A DNA stretch of 64,000 bases from positions 16,611 to 80,610 of the forward strand of contig NZ_JASLER010000008.1 of the NCBI RefSeq assembly GCF_030151085.1, in the 5' to 3' direction. Numbering within the stretch: the first letter of the stretch is position 1; every line of letters starts with the position of its first letter. Made by a program: the position numbers and the translations under genes. This document shows positions 18,115 to 26,498 of the stretch, in pieces. The notes beneath the pieces were generated by a model. The model saw only the letters and a program-made list of their open reading frames with translations, had not been told where the DNA came from and searched no databases. The DNA is from Bacteroides sp. (GTDB taxonomy: Bacteria; Bacteroidota; Bacteroidia; Bacteroidales; Bacteroidaceae).

Positions 18115-21100
18115 ATGAGTAATTTACTAAGTAACTTCAGGAGATGGAAAGCAATGCCAATTGCTTTATTTCTGCTTGCAGCATCCCCCTACGCTACGCA
18201 AGCAGCAACCTCGAAACAAAGTAGTGCAGTAGCTGCCAAACAGGGTCTCCGGATTATAGGTGTAATGAAAATCAACCCGACTACCGTCGAGGTATTGTTT
18301 TCCAACCACCAACGCATGACGCTAGACTTCTACGGAGAAAATATCTTCCGGATGTTTCAAGATAATAACGGAGGTATTCTCCGCGATCCGGAAGCAAAGC
18401 CTGAAGCTAAGATTCTGGTGAGCCAACCCCGCAAGAGTGTATCACAAGTGGATGTAAAAGATGATGCAGGTACTGTTTCCATCACTACAGGAAAGATCAA
18501 AGTTCAGTTTGATAAGAACACAGCTTTGATGAAGATCATCAATCTAGAGATAGGAGCCACGGCAGTGGAACAAGCAGAACCCACTCTCTTTGAAAAAGAA
18601 AGAGTTACCCTGAAACTAAAAGAAAACCCGCAAGAATATTTCTATGGCGGCGGTGTACAGAACGGACGCTTCTCACACAAAGGCAAAACCATTGCCATTG
18701 AAAACCAGAACAGTTGGACAGACGGCGGTGTAGCATCTCCCAATCCATACTACTGGTCGACAAATGGATACGGTATAATGTGGCATACCTTCAAGAGAGG
18801 TACTTACGACTTCGGTAGAGAGGAAAAGAACATCGTAAAATTGTTTCATCAAACTGATTATCTGGATGCTTTCGTTATGGTAAATGATGGTGCCGTACCT
18901 TTGTTAAACGACTTCTATCAGTTGACAGGTAATCCGGTACTGATACCGAAATTCGGTTTCTATCAAGGACACCTCAATGCCTACAACCGTGACTTCTGGA
19001 AAGAAGACGAAAATGGTATTCTCTTTGAAGACGGCAAACGCTACAAAGAGAGTCAAAAAGACAACGGCGGTATCAAAGAGTCGCTGAACGGTGAAAAGAA
19101 CAACTACCAATTCTCAGCACGTGCTGTTATAGACCGCTATAAGAACCACGATATGCCATTTGGCTGGTTACTGCCTAACGATGGTTATGGAGCCGGTTAC
19201 GGTCAAACAGAAACCATCGACGGAAATATTCAGAATTTAAAAGACCTGACTGACTACGCCCGCAAGAATGGTGTTGAAATAGGCTTGTGGACGCAATCCG
19301 ATCTTCACCCCAAAGCCGGTATCAGCGCCTTACTGCAACGTGACATCGTAAAAGAAGTACGTGATGCAGGTGTTCGTGTACTGAAGACCGACGTTGCTTG
19401 GGTAGGTGCCGGATATTCCTTCGGACTAAACGGTATCACTGATGTAGCACATATCATGTCCTACTATGGTAGTGACGCCCGCCCCTTCATCATCTCACTG
19501 GACGGATGGGCAGGAACACAACGTTATGCCGGTATCTGGTCTGGCGATCAAACCGGTGGTACATGGGAATATATTCGTTTCCACATTCCTACCTATATCG
19601 GTTCCGGATTATCGGGTAACCCCAATATCTGTTCCGATATGGACGGTATCTTCGGCGGAAAGGACTTGGCTATCAATACCAGAGATTTCCAGTGGAAAAC
19701 CTTCACACCTATGCAGTTGAATATGGACGGATGGGGATCGAATGAAAAGTACCCTCATGCTTTGGGTGAACCGGCAACCTCCATCAACCGCTGGTATCTG
19801 AAGATGAAATCGGAAATCATGCCTTACGCCTATAGCATTGCTAAGGAATCAGTAGACGGATTGCCGATGATTCGGGCAATGTTCTTGGAATATCCCAATC
19901 CTTATACACTAGGAAAGGCTACGCAATATCAGTTCCTCTATGGTCCGTATTTCCTTGTAGCTCCTATTTATCAAGCTACTAAGGCTGATGAACAAGGTAA
20001 TGATATCCGCAATGGCATCTACTTGCCCGCAGGAGAATGGGTAGATTACTTCTCAGGTGAGATATATCAAGGTGATCGCATCATCAACAATTATGCTTCT
20101 CCTCTTTGGAAGCTACCCGTATTCGTGAAGAACGGAGCCATTATCCCTATGACGCCCCCCAACAACAACGTCAACGAAACAGCCAAGAATCTACGTATAT
20201 ACGAACTCTATCCATACGGACAGAGCACATTTACCGAATATGACGACGACGGTACAACCGAAGAATATCGTGCAGGCAAGGGCGTAAGCACTCTCATTGA
20301 GTCGAGTGTCGGAGCGAAGGGTGAGGTTACAGTTACCATCTACCCTACCCAAGGCGATTTCACAGGTTTCGTAAAAGAGAAAGCTACTGAATTCAGAATC
20401 AACGTAACCGAAAAACCCAAGAAGATAGCGGCAACCATCGGCAAGAATAAGCTGAAACTCACAGAAGCAACAACAATGGACGAGTTCCTTCAAAAAGAAA
20501 ACGTTTACTTCTATGATGCCCAGCCCAATCTAAACAAATTTGCCACCAAAGGCAGCGAATTTGAGAAAGTAGTCATTACCAAGAACCCTCAACTCTTGGT
20601 GAAACTCGCTGCCACTGACGTCACAGCAGACGAAACTTCTTTGAAGATTGACGGATTTGTATTTGCTCCCAACGATACTTATAAGGTATCAACAGGCACT
20701 TTAACCGCTCCCAAAGCACAAATTACCGATACCAACACCGCATCTTATACACTGAAACCTACTTGGGACAAAGTAACCAATGCCGATTACTACGAAATTG
20801 AGTTCAACGGCATGAACTATAGCACCATCAAAGATGCTGAACTCATATTCGATGGTCTGAACGTGGAGACTACTTACGACTTCAAAATACGTGCGGTAAA
20901 TAAAGACGGATATTCCGATTGGTCAGCTTTTAGCGCCACCACTAAGAAAGATCCGCTGGAATTTGCTATCCACGGTTTGAGTGGCGAGACTTCCTGTGAG
21001 AATCAAGGTCGCTCACTCCGTAAATTATTCGATTTTGAAGAAGGTGAACTGTGGCATACGAAGTACAATGTGAAAGCTGTTCCATTCGACTTAGTTGTAG

Positions 21101-21972
21101 ACCTGCACTCTATCAACCAAATTGATAAGTTCCACTATCTGCCTCGTGGAGAAGCCGGTAACGGTACGATATTAAAGGGAACTGTTTCCTATAGTATGGA
21201 CAAAGAAAACTGGACTGAAGCCGGAGCCTTTGAATGGAAGCGCGACAACGAAACCAAAGTATTCTCATTCCCACAAACTCCTACTGCCCGCTACATCAAG
21301 ATGAGTGTTACCGAAGCTGTAGGTAATTATGGTTCAGGAACAGAATTATATGTCTTCAAAGTACCGGGAACAGAAAGCTATTTGCCTGGCGACATCAATA
21401 ATGACAAATTCATAGACGAGAATGACCTGACTTCATACACCAACTACACCGGATTAAGAAGTGGAGATGCTGACTTTGAAGGTTACGTCAGCAATGGTGA
21501 CTTGAATCGTAACGGTTTGATTGACGCATATGACATTTCTGTAGTAGCTACTCAGCTAGATGGTGGTGCCGATGGCATTAGAGGCGAGAAGGTTGCAGGA
21601 AGTATCAGTATCAGTACCCCAAAACGTACTTATATCAAAGATGAAGTAGTAGAAGTATTAGTAAAAGGTAAAGGCCTGCATCAGGTAAATGCTCTCAGCT
21701 TCGCCCTACCCTACAATCCTGCTGATTATGAATTCGTAGGCGTACAACCAATGGGCATGAAGGAAATGGAGAACTTGACTAACGACCGTCTACACACCAA
21801 TGGTGTGAAAGCCCTCTATCCTACCTTCGTTAATATTGGAGAGAAAGAATCCCTTGAAGGCGATAGTGACCTGTTCGTTCTTAAACTGAAAGCCCGTAAG
21901 AACGTTACTTTCAATCTGAAACCTATTGACGGGTTCCTGGTAGATAAACTACTGAATGTAGAGAAGTTCTAA
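18115..21972 (+). CDS. GH31 glycosidase with FN3, F5/8C, dockerin and cohesin-like modules
   Basis: This 1285-residue exported enzyme has a GH31 core (about residues 170-700). The predicted nucleophile is Asp426 in VLKTDVAW and the acid/base Asp478 in WSGDQ. C-terminal modules follow: FN3 (about 855-945), F5/8C or CBM32 (about 948-1085), a dockerin (about 1090-1155, with GDINNDKFIDENDL and GDLNRNGLIDAYDI) and a cohesin-like beta domain (about 1160-1285). GH31 enzymes retain configuration and cut alpha-linked sugars. The architecture recalls GH31 alpha-N-acetylgalactosaminidases of Bacteroides acting on mucin Tn antigen; that assignment is inference. It begins 26 bases after the M60 remnant and is closed by a strong terminator. 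Confidence 0.9.
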   Translation: MSNLLSNFRRWKAMPIALFLLAASPYATQAATSKQSSAVAAKQGLRIIGVMKINPTTVEVLFSNHQRMTLDFYGENIFRMFQDNNGGILRDPEAKPEAKILVSQPRKSVSQVDVKDDAGTVSITTGKIKVQFDKNTALMKIINLEIGATAVEQAEPTLFEKERVTLKLKENPQEYFYGGGVQNGRFSHKGKTIAIENQNSWTDGGVASPNPYYWSTNGYGIMWHTFKRGTYDFGREEKNIVKLFHQTDYLDAFVMVNDGAVPLLNDFYQLTGNPVLIPKFGFYQGHLNAYNRDFWKEDENGILFEDGKRYKESQKDNGGIKESLNGEKNNYQFSARAVIDRYKNHDMPFGWLLPNDGYGAGYGQTETIDGNIQNLKDLTDYARKNGVEIGLWTQSDLHPKAGISALLQRDIVKEVRDAGVRVLKTDVAWVGAGYSFGLNGITDVAHIMSYYGSDARPFIISLDGWAGTQRYAGIWSGDQTGGTWEYIRFHIPTYIGSGLSGNPNICSDMDGIFGGKDLAINTRDFQWKTFTPMQLNMDGWGSNEKYPHALGEPATSINRWYLKMKSEIMPYAYSIAKESVDGLPMIRAMFLEYPNPYTLGKATQYQFLYGPYFLVAPIYQATKADEQGNDIRNGIYLPAGEWVDYFSGEIYQGDRIINNYASPLWKLPVFVKNGAIIPMTPPNNNVNETAKNLRIYELYPYGQSTFTEYDDDGTTEEYRAGKGVSTLIESSVGAKGEVTVTIYPTQGDFTGFVKEKATEFRINVTEKPKKIAATIGKNKLKLTEATTMDEFLQKENVYFYDAQPNLNKFATKGSEFEKVVITKNPQLLVKLAATDVTADETSLKIDGFVFAPNDTYKVSTGTLTAPKAQITDTNTASYTLKPTWDKVTNADYYEIEFNGMNYSTIKDAELIFDGLNVETTYDFKIRAVNKDGYSDWSAFSATTKKDPLEFAIHGLSGETSCENQGRSLRKLFDFEEGELWHTKYNVKAVPFDLVVDLHSINQIDKFHYLPRGEAGNGTILKGTVSYSMDKENWTEAGAFEWKRDNETKVFSFPQTPTARYIKMSVTEAVGNYGSGTELYVFKVPGTESYLPGDINNDKFIDENDLTSYTNYTGLRSGDADFEGYVSNGDLNRNGLIDAYDISVVATQLDGGADGIRGEKVAGSISISTPKRTYIKDEVVEVLVKGKGLHQVNALSFALPYNPADYEFVGVQPMGMKEMENLTNDRLHTNGVKALYPTFVNIGEKESLEGDSDLFVLKLKARKNVTFNLKPIDGFLVDKLLNVEKF

Positions 21973-21993
21973 AGAGGCATTACTCTAATAATA

Positions 21994-22039
21994 AAAAAAT
22001 CATCCTGACAAAGAATACGCTTTATCAGGATGATTTTTT
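21994..22039. terminator. Bidirectional terminator between GH31 and methyltransferase genes
   Basis: AAAAAATCATCCTGA (21994-22008) pairs with TCAGGATGATTTTTT (22025-22039). The A- and T-rich ends give a U-run on both strands, so it can serve the GH31 operon and the convergent fabI-side transcript. Confidence 0.9.
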
Positions 22040-22077
22040 TATATATACTGTTTGAATTCAGATAACTTTTGCAACTC

Positions 22078-22782
22078 CTATTTGTATAATAGAAATATAC
22101 AAGGAATCTTCGAAAGTTCGGGCACCTTCCCCCGCCATTCCTTTACTGTTTTTGTTTTGATATATTCTCCCTCACAAGTGATGTTTGCCGCAATACACAG
22201 TTTGGTTTGTGGACGACAATTTTGCAAAATATCATCCACCATCTTGTTATTACGATAAGGTGTCTCAATGAAAAGCTGCGTTTGCTGTTCGGCATACACA
22301 CGTTGTTCCAAAGTCTTTATTTTCTTAGCCCGTTCTCCCGGTTCAATAGGAAGATACCCATGAAAAGCAAAACTTTGGCCATTGAAACCAGATCCCATCA
22401 CAGACATTATAATAGAAGAAGGTCCTACCAATGGAACTACTTTCAAATTTTTCTGTTGTGCTATAGCCACTACATCTGCTCCCGGGTCTGCCACTGCCGG
22501 ACAACCCGCTTCTGAAATCACTCCCATAGAATTACCTTCAATAAGCGGTTTCAAATAACCGGAGATATCTTCGGGAGATGTATGTTTGTTTAATGGATAG
22601 AATGTCAACGCATCAATATCTATTTCTCTATCTACTTTCTTTAGAAAGCGACGCGCCGAACGCACATCCTCCACTATAAAATGACGAATTCCCAGGATCA
22701 CTTCCGTATTATAAGAAGGCAATACCGATTCAATAGAAGTATCACCCAACGTGACAGGTATAAGATAAAGTGCTGTTTCCAT
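22078..22782 (-). CDS. SAM-dependent methyltransferase, tetrapyrrole-methylase/RsmI-like
   Basis: The 234-residue protein has the tetrapyrrole-methylase fold signals: an early LYLIPVTLGD strand-loop, the SAM loop ISEAGCPAVADPGADVV (about residues 88-105) and VPLVGPSSIIMSVMGSGF (about 116-133). These blocks match the RsmI group, which 2'-O-methylates C1402 of 16S rRNA. The FIETPYRN segment also fits RsmI. The protein is shorter than typical RsmI, so the exact target is uncertain and no symbol is assigned. It lies 130 bases downstream of fabI on the same strand. An (AAT)7 microsatellite abuts its start codon. Confidence 0.8.
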   Translation of the reverse strand: METALYLIPVTLGDTSIESVLPSYNTEVILGIRHFIVEDVRSARRFLKKVDREIDIDALTFYPLNKHTSPEDISGYLKPLIEGNSMGVISEAGCPAVADPGADVVAIAQQKNLKVVPLVGPSSIIMSVMGSGFNGQSFAFHGYLPIEPGERAKKIKTLEQRVYAEQQTQLFIETPYRNNKMVDDILQNCRPQTKLCIAANITCEGEYIKTKTVKEWRGKVPELSKIPCIFLLYK

Positions 22783-22803
22783 AATAATAATAATAATAAT
22801 AAT
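22783..22803. repeat. (AAT)7 microsatellite next to the methyltransferase start
   Basis: Seven AAT units directly adjoin the ATG of the minus-strand methyltransferase, in its 5' leader. Length changes would alter the leader but not the reading frame. Confidence 0.9.
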
Positions 22804-22910
22804 TAGTGATAAGTGATTAATGATTAGTGATTTGCTTGTGTTTCTATGCAGCTTAATAGCGCAGCGTAATCACTAACAAATCACTAATCACTTATCACTA
22901 ATCACTATTT
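22802..22910. repeat. Inverted AATCACT/ATTAGTG repeat between fabI and methyltransferase
   Basis: The left arm (22802-22834) and right arm (22877-22902) are reverse complements apart from one 7-base insertion in the left arm. The right arm continues into another AATCACT copy. The same 7-mer family recurs at 29874, 33752, 50824 and 54690. Confidence 0.85.
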
Positions 22911-22912
22911 TT

Positions 22913-23770
22913 CTATCCATAGATAATATTTCCGTTTTCGTCTTTGTATTCGTCAAGACCTTTTTCGTAAGTAGCCATGGCGCGAAGACTCATACCTACA
23001 CTAGAGAATCCGCCATCATGGTAGAGGTTCTGCATAGTAACCTTACGGGTAAGATCAGAGAACATCACGATACAATAATCAGCACATTCATCGGCAGATG
23101 CATTTCCCAGAGGAGACATACGGTTGGCAAAGTCGAACAACTTATCCATACCTTTCACACCGGAACCGGCAGTAGTGAATGTCGGTGACTGAGATATAGT
23201 ATTGATACGCACGCCATGTTCACGACCATAGATGTAACCAAAACTGCGAGCAATAGACTCCAACAGTGCTTTAGCATCAGCCATATCATTATATCCATAG
23301 AATGTACGCTGTGCAGCTACATAGCTCAAAGCCAAAATAGAACCGTTTTCGGAAATCGCATTCAGCTTCTTGGCAGCCTGAATCATTTTATGGAAAGAAA
23401 CGGCTGAAACATCCAAAGTTGTATTCAGCATGTTATAGTCTAAATCATCGTACGTACGTTTCTTTCGAACATTAGGAGACATTCCAATAGAATGGAGTAC
23501 AAAGTCAATCTGACCACCTAAAACTTCCATAGAGCGTTTGAATACGTTCTCCAAGTCTTCTACATTGGTAGCATCTGCAGGAATCACTTCGCAATGCAAT
23601 TTCTCCGATAAAGCGGAGACTTCGCCCATGCGGACTGCCACCGGAGTATTGGTCAAGGTGATCATTGCACCTTCTTCTACTGCTTTTTCTGCTACTTTCC
23701 AGGCAATGGACTGCTCATTCAGAGCACCGAAAATAATGCCTCTTTTTCCTTTCAACAAATTATAACTCAT
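22913..23770 (-). CDS. fabI: Enoyl-[acyl-carrier-protein] reductase (NADH)
   Basis: FabI reduces trans-2-enoyl-ACP in the last step of fatty-acid elongation. The 285-residue protein has the modified Rossmann start GKRGIIFGALNEQSIAW typical of FabI, the LHSIG segment, and the catalytic pair Tyr160-x6-Lys167 (YNDMADAK) with the upstream Tyr150. The substrate-binding loop segment TISQSPTFTTAGSGVKG is clear. It is longer than E. coli FabI (262 residues), mainly by its C-terminal tail. A TATCTTTG box lies 58 bases upstream on the minus strand. It is the target of triclosan-type inhibitors in other bacteria. Confidence 0.95.
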   Translation of the reverse strand: MSYNLLKGKRGIIFGALNEQSIAWKVAEKAVEEGAMITLTNTPVAVRMGEVSALSEKLHCEVIPADATNVEDLENVFKRSMEVLGGQIDFVLHSIGMSPNVRKKRTYDDLDYNMLNTTLDVSAVSFHKMIQAAKKLNAISENGSILALSYVAAQRTFYGYNDMADAKALLESIARSFGYIYGREHGVRINTISQSPTFTTAGSGVKGMDKLFDFANRMSPLGNASADECADYCIVMFSDLTRKVTMQNLYHDGGFSSVGMSLRAMATYEKGLDEYKDENGNIIYG

Positions 23771-23827
23771 ACCTATATTTAATTAAGATTTAATAAGGGG
23801 GTTTCCTTATTAACAAATTTAAAGCCG

Positions 23828-23835
23828 CAAAGATA
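23828..23835 (-). promoter_or_regulatory. -7 box (TATCTTTG) of fabI
   Basis: The reverse complement of 23828-23835 reads TATCTTTG, a perfect TAnnTTTG match, 58 bases before the fabI start. It is divergent from the HAD-gene box at 23899. Confidence 0.65.
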
Positions 23836-23898
23836 CGAAGTTTCTGCATAAAAATCCTGAAAGTGTGCAAAGAAAAGGCTTAAATGGCTCAAATATCC

Positions 23899-23906
23899 TA
23901 TCTTTG
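23899..23906 (+). promoter_or_regulatory. -7 box (TATCTTTG) of the HAD phosphatase gene
   Basis: The box lies 25 bases before the ATG at 23931 and downstream of an alternative ATG at 23865. It therefore decides in favour of the later start. Confidence 0.65.
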
Positions 23907-23930
23907 CACCAATTTAAGATTAAAAAAATA

Positions 23931-24584
23931 ATGAAAAAGCTGATAATATTCGACCTTGACGGGACTTTACTGAACACTATTGCCGATTTGGCTCAAAGTA
24001 CCAACCATGCATTACAGACCCTAGGTTACCCTACTCATGAAGAGTCGGCCTATAACTTCATGGTGGGCAACGGTATCAACAAGCTTTTTGAACGTGCCCT
24101 ACCCGAAAATGAAAAGACGGAAGAAAATGTATTACGCGTAAGACGGGAATTCATCCCTTACTACAATGAGCACAATGCAGATAAAAGCCGCCCCTACCCC
24201 GGCATTTCCCAACTTCTCAAAGAAATGCAAGAAAAAGGGATACAACTGGCCGTAGCTTCCAACAAATATCAATCGGCTACTGTAAAATTGATTGCTCACT
24301 ACTTCCCCACCATTTCTTTCATTGCCGTATTTGGTCAACGTGAAGACATTCCTGTAAAACCTGATCCCGCCATTGTAAACGATATTCTGGATATAGCCCA
24401 AGTTGCAAAAGAAGACGTTCTCTATGTAGGAGATTCCGGCGTAGATATGCAGACAGCCGCCAATGCCGAAGTAACCGCTTGTGGAGTGACTTGGGGATTT
24501 CGTCCCCGCACTGAACTGGAAGCGTTTCATCCTACCTATATTGTGGACGAAGCACTCTCCATTTCAACAATTGCCACCCGATAG
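23931..24584 (+). CDS. HAD hydrolase, phosphoglycolate phosphatase-like
   Basis: From the ATG at 23931 the product has 217 residues. HAD motif I is IFDLDGTLLNT at the N-terminus, motif II is VASNKYQ, motif III includes VKPDP and motif IV is YVGDSGVDM. The helical cap between motifs I and II fits the phosphoglycolate phosphatase/beta-phosphoglucomutase subfamily. The likely role is hydrolysis of phosphoglycolate or a related small phosphate ester in the cytoplasm. An upstream in-frame ATG at 23865 is rejected because the promoter box lies after it. Confidence 0.88.
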   Translation: MKKLIIFDLDGTLLNTIADLAQSTNHALQTLGYPTHEESAYNFMVGNGINKLFERALPENEKTEENVLRVRREFIPYYNEHNADKSRPYPGISQLLKEMQEKGIQLAVASNKYQSATVKLIAHYFPTISFIAVFGQREDIPVKPDPAIVNDILDIAQVAKEDVLYVGDSGVDMQTAANAEVTACGVTWGFRPRTELEAFHPTYIVDEALSISTIATR

Positions 24585-24600
24585 GACTGAAAGTTCCCCT

Positions 24601-24723
24601 TTACTCCGGGAACTTACTTTCATCAAGGTCTTTTCCCCATAATTCTACGTCTGATGGAGCTTTATATATACTCCAGGCTACCATCAGTCCTATTATTAAC
24701 AAGAAAATTAAATATACTTCCAT
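24601..24723 (-). CDS. 40-residue single-span membrane peptide
   Basis: An ATG at 24723 opens a 40-codon frame ending in TAA at 24601. The product has one N-terminal membrane span (VYLIFLLIIGLMVAW) followed by an acidic soluble tail (DVELWGKDLDESKFPE), a credible small membrane protein. A TACTTTTG box lies about 100 bases upstream. The HAD gene converges on it with a gap of 16 bases. It is divergent from the EIIC-kduI operon. Function unknown. Confidence 0.6.
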   Translation of the reverse strand: MEVYLIFLLIIGLMVAWSIYKAPSDVELWGKDLDESKFPE

Positions 24724-24822
24724 AGTTCGTTAAAGTTTATTTTATATGTATTAATAACACACTAAATACTGTTAGGTTCAACCATTCATTCTTTTGTATT
24801 ACCCCTACAATATTTTAAGAAA

Positions 24823-24830
24823 CAAAAGTA
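24823..24830 (-). promoter_or_regulatory. -7 box (TACTTTTG) for the 40-residue peptide gene
   Basis: The reverse complement reads TACTTTTG, matching TAnnTTTG. It would give a leader of about 95-100 bases. No clear -33 element is present. Confidence 0.4.
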
Positions 24831-24901
24831 ATAGTTTCCATTTAAACCGATGTGTATTTTTCAACATAGAGAGTGCTTTATTTAGTTTTCGTGTGCGGGA
24901 A

Positions 24902-24936
24902 CAATCAATTTTGTGCACGATAACGACCAATTTTGT
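24902..24936. promoter_or_regulatory. Paired 22-bp direct repeat, probable operator
   Basis: CAATCAATTTTGT (24902-24914) and CGACCAATTTTGT (24924-24936) are direct repeats exactly 22 bp apart, two DNA turns. They lie 40 bases upstream of the EIIC-kduI -33 element and between divergent promoters. That is a likely site for an AraC/HTCS-type activator responding to uronates. Confidence 0.5.
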
Positions 24937-24975
24937 CTAAAATCGTCCGTTTTACTAAATATTATGCTTTTCGAA

Positions 24976-25006
24976 TTTGATTAATTAATAAAAGGTCTTA
25001 TTTTTG
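24976..25006 (+). promoter_or_regulatory. Full Bacteroides promoter of the EIIC-kduI operon
   Basis: TTTG at 24976-24979 is separated by exactly 19 bases from TATTTTTG at 24999-25006, matching the Bacteroides -33/-7 arrangement. The start codon of the EIIC gene is 63 bases downstream. Confidence 0.75.
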
Positions 25007-25069
25007 ACCCCGATTTAAAATTCATACTATCGTAAAACATAATCAATTACCAAATTAAATCACAAAAGA

Positions 25070-26473
25070 ATGGAACAAGTTTTCAGTTATATCATCGGCT
25101 TAGGAGCAGCAGTGATGATGCCTATAATCTTTACAATTCTGGGCGTATGTATCGGTATCAAACTTAGCAAAGCATTAAAAAGCGGTCTGCTGGTGGGCGT
25201 CGGTTTTGTAGGTTTATCAGTTGTCACTGCATTGTTAACCAGCAGCTTGGGTCCTGCCTTAGGTCAAGTTGTTGAAATATACGGACTTCAATTGAAAGTA
25301 TTCGATATGGGATGGCCTGCTGCTGCCGCTGTAGCCTATAACACCTCGGTAGGTGCTTTCATTATCCCTGTATGTTTAGGTGTCAACCTCTTGATGTTAT
25401 TAACGAAAACCACTCGTACTGTAAATATCGACCTTTGGAATTACTGGCATTTTGCATTTATCGGTGCAGTAGTTTATTTTGCCAGTGATAATATCTGGTG
25501 GGGCTTTTTTGCTGCTATTATATGTTATATTATCACCTTGGTTATGGCAGATTTTACAGCCGAAAAGTTCCAAGGCTTCTATGATAAGATGGAAGGTATC
25601 TCCATTCCACAACCTTTCTGTGCAGGTTTTGTACCTTTTGCCATTGTAATTAATAAGATATTAGATAAAATTCCCGGATTTGATAAGTTGAACATAGACG
25701 CTGAAGGCATGAAGAAGAAATTCGGTTTGTTGGGTGAGCCTTTGTTTCTGGGTATTCTGGTAGGTTGCGGCATCGGAGCATTGTCTTGCAAGAACGGTCA
25801 AGAGTTGGCTGAAAAAATACCTTATATATTAGGACTGGGTATTAAGATGGGTGCTGTAATGGAATTGATTCCCCGTATCACCGCTTTGTTTATTGAAGGT
25901 TTGAAACCTATTTCTGATGCAACCCGTGAAATGATAGCCAAGAAGTTCAAAGGTGCTGTGGGACTGAATATTGGTATGAGCCCGGCATTGGTTATCGGCC
26001 ATCCTGCAACTTTGGTGGTATCGCTGTTACTGATTCCTGTTGCTATCTTATTGGCAGTTGTTCTGCCGGGAAATCAGTTCTTACCATTGGCTTCATTAGC
26101 TGGTATGTTCTACTTGTTCCCGTTAGTATTGCCTATCACAAAAGGTAATGTTGTGAAAACGTTCATCGTCGGACTGGTAGTATTGACTATCGGACTGTAT
26201 TTCGTTACCGATTTGGCCCCGTACTTCACCAAAGCCGCTCACGATGTGTATGCTAAGACACAAGATGCTGCCGTAAACATCCCTGCCGGATTTGAAGGTG
26301 GTGCCCTCGACTTTGCATCCAGCCCATTTGCCTGGGCTATATTCCACCTGACTTATTCTTTTAAATATATCGGTTCTGCCGTACTGGTACTCTGCACACT
26401 ATTCCTGATGATTTTGAACCGTCGTGCCATCATTAAAATGCAGAAAGCAGCCAAAGAAACAGCAAACAATTAA
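25070..26473 (+). CDS. Orphan PTS galactitol-family EIIC-like permease
   Basis: This 467-residue protein has about 11-12 membrane spans and the pattern of GatC-type EIIC proteins, including VAYNTSVGAFIIPVCLGVNLLML near residue 88, a FDKLNIDAEGMKKKFGLLGEP loop near residue 203-223 and GMSPALVIGHPATL near residue 303. No EIIA, EIIB, HPr or EI gene is nearby, and Bacteroides are generally thought not to use PTS uptake, so phosphotransfer import is unlikely. It precedes kduI by 25 bases. I infer a non-PTS carrier for a keto-deoxy-uronate. A canonical promoter and a paired 22-bp repeat lie upstream. Confidence 0.85.
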   Translation: MEQVFSYIIGLGAAVMMPIIFTILGVCIGIKLSKALKSGLLVGVGFVGLSVVTALLTSSLGPALGQVVEIYGLQLKVFDMGWPAAAAVAYNTSVGAFIIPVCLGVNLLMLLTKTTRTVNIDLWNYWHFAFIGAVVYFASDNIWWGFFAAIICYIITLVMADFTAEKFQGFYDKMEGISIPQPFCAGFVPFAIVINKILDKIPGFDKLNIDAEGMKKKFGLLGEPLFLGILVGCGIGALSCKNGQELAEKIPYILGLGIKMGAVMELIPRITALFIEGLKPISDATREMIAKKFKGAVGLNIGMSPALVIGHPATLVVSLLLIPVAILLAVVLPGNQFLPLASLAGMFYLFPLVLPITKGNVVKTFIVGLVVLTIGLYFVTDLAPYFTKAAHDVYAKTQDAAVNIPAGFEGGALDFASSPFAWAIFHLTYSFKYIGSAVLVLCTLFLMILNRRAIIKMQKAAKETANN

Positions 26474-26498
26474 TAAATAACCAAATAAAAAAAACATC

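Noticed and set aside
23865..23930. Upstream start of the HAD phosphatase
   Set aside because: The promoter box at 23899-23906 lies downstream of it, and HAD motif I begins right after the ATG at 23931.
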